Shown in pieces: positions 58,389-64,000 of a stretch of 64,000 nt of DNA. The notes under the pieces were generated by a model. That model searched no databases and was not told the origin of the DNA. It saw only the letters and a program-made list of their open reading frames with translations. Both the position numbers and the translations under genes were made by a program. The DNA comes from Bog-473 sp963741995 (GTDB lineage: Bacteria; Actinomycetota; Acidimicrobiia; Acidimicrobiales; RAAP-2). The DNA is taken from positions 1,054,001-1,118,000 of the forward strand of contig CAVUKI010000001.1 in assembly GCA_963741995.1 (NCBI GenBank), given 5' to 3'. Position 1 is the stretch's first letter; each line of letters starts with the position of its first letter.

Positions 58389-59166
58389 ATGCGACCAACG
58401 ATGTTGCAACTTCCCCAGAGGACCAGCAAGCCGAGAGCGGATGGCCTGACCATGATGGTCGACGGCGGGTTGCCGACGCGTCGAATTCCAGGACGTGGTG
58501 GAGAGCGGCGCTGAGTTCCTCGATTTCGTCAAGTTCGGCTGGGGCACGGCGATCGTGACGACGGATCTGCAGCGCAAGATCGACGTGATCAAAGACGTCG
58601 GCGTCGACTTCTACTTCGGAGGCACCCTCTTCGAGAAATTCTTGCGACAGGACCGCTTCGACGACTTTCGCGACCTCTGCCTGAGCTACGGGTGCCAGCA
58701 CGTGGAGGTCTCGAACGGCACCATCGACCTGCCCCACATTGAGAAAGCCGGCTACGTCCGGAAGCTGGCGGGCGATTTCAACGTGGTCTCCGAAGTCGGC
58801 TTCAAGGACTCGGAGCGCTCCGAGCTCCTGGCACCGGACCGCTGGATCGAGTGCATCCACGAGGATCTCGAAGCCGGGGCGTTCCTGGTGACGCTGGAGT
58901 CCCGCGAGAGTGGCAGCTCCGGCATCTGCCGACCGAACGGTGAGCTCCGCTTCGGCCTCATTGAGGAGATTCTGGACAGCGACGTCAACCCTTCGCAGCT
59001 GCTCTTCGAGGCGCCGTCCACCCAGCTTCAGTGCTATTTCGTGCAGCGGATCGGTTCCGACGTGAACCTCGGGAACATCCCGTCCACCGCGCTGCTCGGA
59101 CTCGAGACGATCCGGCTCGGCCTGCGGGCCGACACACTGGAGTGCTTCGAAAGCGCCGTGTCGTGA
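58389..59166 (+). CDS. Phosphosulfolactate synthase, ComA family (one-base frameshift in this sequence)
   Basis: About 258 residues after repair. It joins PEP and sulfite to (R)-2-phospho-3-sulfolactate, a TIM-barrel reaction without metal-hydride chemistry, best known as the first step of coenzyme M synthesis. The ComA signatures are plain: GLTMMVDGGLP, DFVKFGWGTA, GGTLFEKFL, VEVSNGTIDLP, VVSEVGFKD, EDLEAGAFLVTLESRESG and GSDVNLGNIP. An extra A near 58484 (CGAATTCC for CGATTCC) separates the first 33 residues from FQDVVESGAEFLDF. The AAGGAGCG ribosome binding site precedes ATG 58389. Bacterial relatives (such as B. subtilis YitD) make sulfolactate. Its neighbours suggest a conjugated product. 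Confidence 0.88.
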
Positions 59167-59570
59167 GAGAGAGCCGCGACGTCTTCCACCTGGCGATCCC
59201 CGTCGACGACCTGGACGAGGCGGAGGCGTTCTACGTCGGCGCGCTCGGGTGCAAGCTGGCACGGCGGTACGCCGACCGCATCACACTCGACTTCTTTGGA
59301 GACCAGCTGGTCTGCCATCTCTCGGACGAGCCGCGCCAGCGTGCTTCCGAGCTCAGCCTCTACCCGAGACACTTCGGTGTGACCTTCCGCGAGGGCCGCG
59401 ACTTCGATGCGCTCTACGAGTTGTGCGTGCAGCGCAAGATCGAGTTCTTTTCCGACGTGAGCACGCGGTTCGACGGGCTCGTCGAGGTGCACCGGACGTT
59501 CGTGCTGCGTGACCCGTCCGACAACCTGGTGGAATTCAAGCAGTACGCCGACCCCCGGATGATGTACTGA
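59163..59570 (+). CDS. VOC family protein (glyoxalase/dioxygenase fold)
   Basis: A 135-residue VOC protein with two beta-alpha-beta-beta-beta units. The start FHLAIPVDDLDEAEAFYVGA has the first metal-ligand His, HFGVTFREG the second and the C-terminal DPSDNLVEFKQYA has the Glu. These give a plausible divalent metal site. GTG 59163 overlaps the ComA-like stop by 4 bases, so coupling is tight. The activity could be epimerase, lyase or dioxygenase. Confidence 0.85.
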   Translation: MRESRDVFHLAIPVDDLDEAEAFYVGALGCKLARRYADRITLDFFGDQLVCHLSDEPRQRASELSLYPRHFGVTFREGRDFDALYELCVQRKIEFFSDVSTRFDGLVEVHRTFVLRDPSDNLVEFKQYADPRMMY

Positions 59571-61183
59571 TGCAGGCCGTCGCCACGAGAGTGCATGCGG
59601 CCGCCGCTGCGCCAGCGCCTGCACCCGAGGTCGCACTCTGCGATGTCATTCGTGCCCGGTCGGTGTTGCTGGGCGATCGGATCTACATCGAGCATGCTCG
59701 AGACGGGAGAACGCTGACCTTCCGCCGGCTGGAGGAACGTATGGACCGGTGGCGGGGCCTCCTCGGCGGGGTCCGCGCCCATGGGTGCACGACCATCGGC
59801 CTTGTCATCAATGATCCGGTGGCCTTCGCCGACGCATTTCTGGGTGCCGTGAGCGCGGGATTGTGGGTCGCACCGCTCGACCCGTCCATGCCGGTGAGCG
59901 GCGAGGGCGGCCTGGAAGCCGCCCTGGTACGGACAGGCGTGGATGTGGTGGTGGCGGATGGGCCCGTCCCTGCCGGCATCGACACCGCGTGGGTGGAGCT
60001 GGACCGCATCGATCACCTCGAGGACGGACGCGTGACGCGGCCTGGGGCCACGGCGCCACAGCGCGCCGGCGCCGGAGGCGTCGTGCTGTCCTCGTCGGGC
60101 ACGACCGGAGCGCCCAAAGTCGTCCGGTTGGGCCAGGACAAGTTGCTCCACACGGCGGCCAGCGTGGCGTCGCACCTGGAGCTCGGACCCGAGGACCGCG
60201 GCTTCAACCCGCTCCCGCTGTTCCACATCAACGCCGAGGTCGTGGGTGTGTTGTCGGCGTTGGTCGCCGGTTCCAGTCTCGTCCTCGACGACCGCTTCCA
60301 CCGGAGCGGCTTCTGGGACCTGATGGGCCGCCGGTCGATCACCTGGATCAATGCGGTGCCCGCCATCATCTCGCGGCTGAGCGCGCTGGAGCCGGACGAG
60401 ACCGTGCCCGGCTCCATTCGGTGCATCCGGTCGGCGTCGGCGCCGTTGCCCGTGGCGGTGGCCGATCGGTTCGAGGCCAGCACGGGGATCCCGGTCATAG
60501 AGACCTACGGGATGACCGAGGCAGCCAGTCAGATCACGGCCCATCCGCTGTCGGTCCCACGCCGCCCGGGGTCGGTCGGGTTGCCCGTCGGGGTGGAGTT
60601 GCGGATCGTCCGTCAGAGTGACCCGGTCGGCGGCCCGCGGGAGGCGCCCGAATTCCACATCGGCCATGTCGAGGTCCGTGGCACGTCGGTGGTGGAGGGC
60701 TATGTCGGAGGCAGGCACCAGGACCGTTTCAGCCCCGACGGGTGGATGCGGACCGGTGATCTCGGCCACCGGGACGCCGACGGGTTCCTCTACCTCCATG
60801 CCCGCACCGATGACGTGATCAACCGGGGCGGGGAGAAGGTGCTCCCCCGGGAGGTCGAGGAAACCATCGGCGCCGACGCCATGATTGCCTCGGTGGCCGT
60901 GGTCGGTCGGGACGACCCCGAGCTCGGGCAGGTGCCCGTTGCGTACGTCGTCCTGCGTGCCGTCGCCGGTGCTGACGGTGCGGACGACGCTCCCTCTCGC
61001 TTCGAGGCGCAGGAGGTGGCCGACCGGATCAAGAAGACCCTGGAGCGCGATCTCGTGCGCGCCAAGCGACCGGTCGCGCTCTGTGTGGTAGAGAGGATGC
61101 CGGCCGGCCCCACGGGCAAGGTCATGCGGCGCCTGCTGGACACCCCCGAGGCACCCGTCCTGTTCAGCTTCGACCTGCGGTGA
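59570..61183 (+). CDS. AMP-dependent acyl-CoA synthetase/ligase (ANL superfamily)
   Basis: A 537-residue adenylating enzyme. The P-loop is SSSGTTGAPKVV near residue 171, followed by A5 (IETYGMTEAASQ), A7/A8 (WMRTGDLGHRDADG, INRGGEKVLPREVE) and the C-terminal Lys in PAGPTGKVMRRLL. All residues for adenylation and thioester or amide formation are present. The ATG at 59570 overlaps the VOC stop by one base. The substrate acid is unknown; within this cluster it could be a fatty acid or a sulfolactate-like acid. The N-terminal 20 residues are Ala/Pro-rich. Confidence 0.9.
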   Translation: MQAVATRVHAAAAAPAPAPEVALCDVIRARSVLLGDRIYIEHARDGRTLTFRRLEERMDRWRGLLGGVRAHGCTTIGLVINDPVAFADAFLGAVSAGLWVAPLDPSMPVSGEGGLEAALVRTGVDVVVADGPVPAGIDTAWVELDRIDHLEDGRVTRPGATAPQRAGAGGVVLSSSGTTGAPKVVRLGQDKLLHTAASVASHLELGPEDRGFNPLPLFHINAEVVGVLSALVAGSSLVLDDRFHRSGFWDLMGRRSITWINAVPAIISRLSALEPDETVPGSIRCIRSASAPLPVAVADRFEASTGIPVIETYGMTEAASQITAHPLSVPRRPGSVGLPVGVELRIVRQSDPVGGPREAPEFHIGHVEVRGTSVVEGYVGGRHQDRFSPDGWMRTGDLGHRDADGFLYLHARTDDVINRGGEKVLPREVEETIGADAMIASVAVVGRDDPELGQVPVAYVVLRAVAGADGADDAPSRFEAQEVADRIKKTLERDLVRAKRPVALCVVERMPAGPTGKVMRRLLDTPEAPVLFSFDLR

Positions 61184-61224
61184 CGACGGCAGCGGTGACG
61201 ACGGCAGCGGTGACGACGGCAGAG
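61180..61224 (+). repeat. Three tandem copies of a 15-base unit at the start of the acyltransferase gene
   Basis: GTGACGACGGCAGCG is repeated three times, the third ending in AGAG. Each unit begins with GTG in frame, so three alternative starts exist, each encoding TTAAV. Such in-frame repeats can change copy number by slippage. Confidence 0.85.
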
Positions 61225-62457
61225 TCGCCGCTCTCGCCGAACCGGCCGGTGCGGGGCACCCGCAAACGGCTCGATCACATTGATGCCATGCGGCCGGTGA
61301 AGCAGGCCGGCGTGGTATCGACGCACACCCTCCTGTTCTTCGCGCCGGTGGCGGCAGGACTGTCCGTCGGGGCGTCGCTGCAATTGCTGCACGTGACGCG
61401 GGAGGCGTTCCTCTTCGTCTCGGCCTGCATGCTCGCGTACAGCGTGCGGGACCTGCCGGGCATCGACCATCGCACCTTCTGGCGCCGTCGCTTCGCGCTC
61501 GTCGCCGTGCCGTACCTGTGCTGGACGGTCATCTACTTCATGGTCGCCCTCCCCGGCGAGCACGGGACACCGAGAGCCGACACGCTCCATCTGCTCTATC
61601 TCGTCGGCACCGGCTACTACCAGCTCTACTACCTGCTGGTGCTGCTGGAGTTCTACGCGCTGTTCCCGCTGCTCCTGGTGCTGCTCCGGAAGACCGCCGG
61701 ACACCACGGTCTGGTGCTGTTCGTCAGCGGCCTGGTGCAGATCGCGCTCGTGTCCACCATGCACTGGGGCCTGGTGCCGGGGTGGATGCAGGGCTACTGG
61801 GCCACGCGCGAGGTGACCTCGTACCAGTTCTATCTGGTGGCCGGCATGGTCGTCGCCATGCATCTCGACGAGTTCCACGAGTGGCTCTGTTCGCACGTCC
61901 TGCTCATCGTGGCGGGCACGCTGGCGGCGGCGGTGGCGGCCGAGGTCTGGTACTACCTGGCGGCCGACAACGTGGCGTCGTGGCTGGGCTCGAGCTCCGA
62001 CCCCTTCCAGCCGATCGTGATCCCGTTCAACGTCGGCGCCATCGCCTGCATCTATCTGATCGGCGTGGCCCTGGTGCACCGCCGCCGTTCGAAGCGGACG
62101 CGGGCCCTGGTGCAATCGGGCTCGGACAACTCCTACGGCATCTACCTGGCCCAGGTCCTCTTCATCACCATCATGAGCTGGCTCGGGTGGCAGCGCCTCA
62201 ACGAGTACCTGCCCTGGCCGCTGGTGGCCGTGATCACGGTGGCGGTCGTCTTCGCGTTGTGCATCGGGCTGACGGAGCTGTTGGCCCGTACGCCACTGGC
62301 CAAGCCACTGACCGGCCGGACCCGGGTGCCGTGGCGGCGCACCGGCACGCCTGCGGTGGCGCGGCCCGTTGCTCAGGTGGCCGAGTTCGTCAGCGACGCC
62401 GGCGGTGATCAGGTGCCGGCAACGGCGGCGGCGATGGCAGAGGCGATGGCTCGATAG
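61180..62457 (+). CDS. Membrane acyltransferase, family 3
   Basis: A 425-residue protein with ten membrane helices, related to the protein at 56362. It has RRRFALVAVPYLCWTVIYF, GTGYYQLYYLLVLLEFYALFP and SYGIYLAQVLFITI. The first helix has VVSTHTLLFFAP with a His at the expected catalytic position. The N-terminus consists of a tandem pentapeptide (TTAAV repeated). GTG 61180 overlaps the ligase stop by 4 bases (GTGA), so this is the last gene of the operon. Its 3' end overlaps the convergent SGNH gene by 49 bases. Confidence 0.87.
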   Translation: MTTAAVTTAAVTTAESPLSPNRPVRGTRKRLDHIDAMRPVKQAGVVSTHTLLFFAPVAAGLSVGASLQLLHVTREAFLFVSACMLAYSVRDLPGIDHRTFWRRRFALVAVPYLCWTVIYFMVALPGEHGTPRADTLHLLYLVGTGYYQLYYLLVLLEFYALFPLLLVLLRKTAGHHGLVLFVSGLVQIALVSTMHWGLVPGWMQGYWATREVTSYQFYLVAGMVVAMHLDEFHEWLCSHVLLIVAGTLAAAVAAEVWYYLAADNVASWLGSSSDPFQPIVIPFNVGAIACIYLIGVALVHRRRSKRTRALVQSGSDNSYGIYLAQVLFITIMSWLGWQRLNEYLPWPLVAVITVAVVFALCIGLTELLARTPLAKPLTGRTRVPWRRTGTPAVARPVAQVAEFVSDAGGDQVPATAAAMAEAMAR

Positions 62458-63368
62458 CCGGCGTCGTCCGGATGCACGTTGTGGCCGAACGGCGGCCGAC
62501 CGCACATCCACGTGAGGGCACACGTCCGGGCCACATTCGTCGGCACGGAGGCGAGGCCGGACCAGGGCACATCGTGATGGTTCCCGATTTCGAAGGCTGA
62601 GGCCACGTCGGCGATGGGCTCCCCGGCCGCGGCGTAATCCGACCGCAGGGTGGCGTCGAGCTGCTCCATCACGTTGAGGGTGGCGACGGCGAAAGCCTGC
62701 CCGCCGGGTCCCCTGAGATAGTCCCCGAGATAGGGGTCGTAGTGGCCGACTCCGACGATCCGGGCACCCGGGGGTGCCGCGGCCCTGAGCCCAGCCAGGA
62801 TCTGGGCCAGCTGGTCGTGCACCGTGGTGAGCGACCCGGTCACGCAGGACGTGTCGATGACCTCGTGGCGCAGGCAGGGCAGCAGGTCGTTGAAGCCGAG
62901 ATCGACGGTGACCAGCACCGTCGTGGGATGGGTCTGGAGGAACGCCTCCGCCGCCAGGAGCTGGCTCCCCTCGGCGTAGGGGCACTTCCCGCCGCCGCCG
63001 AGCACGGTCACCGTCGTGGCGCCCGGACAGCCCAGGTGCGCCACGGTCAGTCCCGGCCAGCGCTGCCGCTCCAGCGGCACCAAGTCCTCGGCGTAGCCCG
63101 AGCTCGTCGGTTCACCGTGCGGATCGGTCGGCGTGGGTTGGAAGCCGACCGAGGCCGAGCCACCGAGGGCCAGGAGGTACGGCGGCGCCGTTGCCGCGTC
63201 CGCCGGCGCTCCGGACCACACGCCGACGAGGGCGACCGAGGCCACGACGGCACCGGCGGCGAGACAGGCCACGACGAACGATCGCGCCCCGCATCGCCAC
63301 CGCACGCGCACGTGCACGTGCTGACCGCCCTTGCCACCGCCTGGTCGGCGGTGCCCTGCCCGCTTCAC
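62409..63368 (-). CDS. Secreted SGNH/GDSL-type hydrolase
   Basis: A 319-residue exported esterase-like protein. A signal anchor (FVVACLAAGAVVASVALVGVW) follows a basic head. The GDS block is LLALGGSASVGF with the nucleophile Ser; block III VDLGFNDLLPC has the Asn; block V HPDDAGYRAIASAI has the catalytic Asp and His. It may remove acyl groups that the acyltransferases add. GTG 63368 overlaps the upstream SMP-30-like stop by 4 bases. It converges on the acyltransferase. Confidence 0.87.
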   Translation of the reverse strand: MKRAGHRRPGGGKGGQHVHVRVRWRCGARSFVVACLAAGAVVASVALVGVWSGAPADAATAPPYLLALGGSASVGFQPTPTDPHGEPTSSGYAEDLVPLERQRWPGLTVAHLGCPGATTVTVLGGGGKCPYAEGSQLLAAEAFLQTHPTTVLVTVDLGFNDLLPCLRHEVIDTSCVTGSLTTVHDQLAQILAGLRAAAPPGARIVGVGHYDPYLGDYLRGPGGQAFAVATLNVMEQLDATLRSDYAAAGEPIADVASAFEIGNHHDVPWSGLASVPTNVARTCALTWMCGRPPFGHNVHPDDAGYRAIASAIAAAVAGT

Positions 63369-64000
63369 GGGAGGCCGGCGCCGGGCACAGTCGTCCGTAC
63401 CTTCTCGAGTGCTCCGTTGCGGGTGGCTCGTGCCACGGAGGCGTTGCTGTCGACGGCGGTGACCAAGTACAAGGTGCGCCGGTCATCGTCGCCCAGCATG
63501 CAGGCGTAGCAATTCCAGGACGTCGTCACCCGCTCCAGGACCTCGCCGCCTTCCGCCACGCGCACGCATTCGGCCGCCAGCGCGTTGGCGACCCAGACGG
63601 ATCCGTCGGCGCACAGGCAGATGCCGTCGGGGGCTACCTTCGTGAGCGGGGCCCACACCCGTCGATTGGACAGCACGCCGTCGGCGGCGCGGTCGAACGC
63701 GCTCAGGCGGCCGCCGAAGCTCTCGGCGATGATGAGCGTCGCGTCGTCGTCGGTGATGACCGCACCGTTGGGGAATTGCAGTTCGGGCGCGGCCTCGCTG
63801 CTGGTGCCGTCGGGGTCGACGCGAATCAGCGAGGCGGGGGCGATGGCACTCGGCTCCACCGTCCCGTCGGAGAGGCCGTCGAGGTCGAAGCCGAAGTTGC
63901 CCGCGTAGGCTTGTCCGTTCGACGCCACCACCATGTCATTGGCGTGCCACGTGGCCAAGGGTTTCAAGTCGCCGTGCTCGACGATCGTTCCGTCGGGCTC
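63365..64000 (-). CDS. SMP-30/gluconolactonase-like protein (5' end beyond window)
   Basis: C-terminal 211 residues of a six-bladed propeller of the SMP-30/Gluconolactonase/LRE family; the start is beyond the right edge. Metal-site residues are visible in WHANDMVVASNG (Asn), FPNGAVITDDD (Asn) and VAPDGICLCADG (Asp). Such enzymes hydrolyse lactones. It is coupled to the SGNH gene. Confidence 0.83.
   Translation of the reverse strand, partial: EPDGTIVEHGDLKPLATWHANDMVVASNGQAYAGNFGFDLDGLSDGTVEPSAIAPASLIRVDPDGTSSEAAPELQFPNGAVITDDDATLIIAESFGGRLSAFDRAADGVLSNRRVWAPLTKVAPDGICLCADGSVWVANALAAECVRVAEGGEVLERVTTSWNCYACMLGDDDRRTLYLVTAVDSNASVARATRNGALEKVRTTVPGAGLP

Overview
The window is GC-rich chromosomal DNA from an actinobacterium. 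Several features point to the class Acidimicrobiia or a close relative: DUF3039 and DUF2630 proteins, a PimB'-like mannosyltransferase, a G1 peptidase followed by GYWLV-SDGG-type repeats, frequent GTG starts and very high GC at third codon positions. No ribosomal RNA is present, so this is inference from gene content.

Layout. 1-0.9 kb: start of a drug-exporter ABC ATPase, divergent from a MarR regulator. 1-7.1 kb: housekeeping block with pyruvate phosphate dikinase, DNA primase and the primary sigma factor (dnaG-rpoD order). 7.2-19.7 kb: probable island at a tRNA-Asn, with a truncated tyrosine integrase, two secreted putative glutamic peptidases fused to repeat domains, a NarL-type regulator with a double-length sensor kinase, and a secreted CocE-type hydrolase; a degenerate copy of the tRNA 3' end lies at 19.68 kb. 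19.8-29.1 kb: coiled-coil protein, Tat-type esterase, PadR regulator plus membrane protein, secreted GH43-like protein, GGDEF-EAL protein and an MFS exporter with a possible leader peptide. 30.1-33.9 kb: sulfate ABC transporter. 34-41.1 kb: degenerate-GGDEF protein, M48 protease, sugar/glycerol-phosphate ABC transporter and DUF3039. 41.3-48.6 kb: Lon, DUF2630, an epoxide-hydrolase-like protein, a large membrane protein and a two-RCK potassium channel. 48.7 kb: tRNA-Met, then short repeats. 48.9-56.3 kb: small conserved proteins, PimB', SRPBCC protein, ROK kinase, LLM-family protein and an AlaC-like aminotransferase.

56.4-64 kb is the most unusual part. Two related membrane acyltransferases bracket a run of histidine phosphatase, phosphosulfolactate synthase (ComA family), VOC protein and AMP-dependent acyl ligase; the last four genes of the run overlap by 1-4 bases. 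A convergent SGNH hydrolase and SMP-30-like protein follow. My reading is a pathway that makes a sulfolactate-type C3 sulfonate, activates an acid and transfers an acyl group at the membrane. This is a hypothesis from gene order and family membership.

Caution: at least ten single-base frame breaks occur in otherwise intact genes, including essential rpoD, and most lie in short homopolymers. They look like sequence errors from uncorrected long reads rather than real mutations. Where both frames could be read, one joined CDS is reported.
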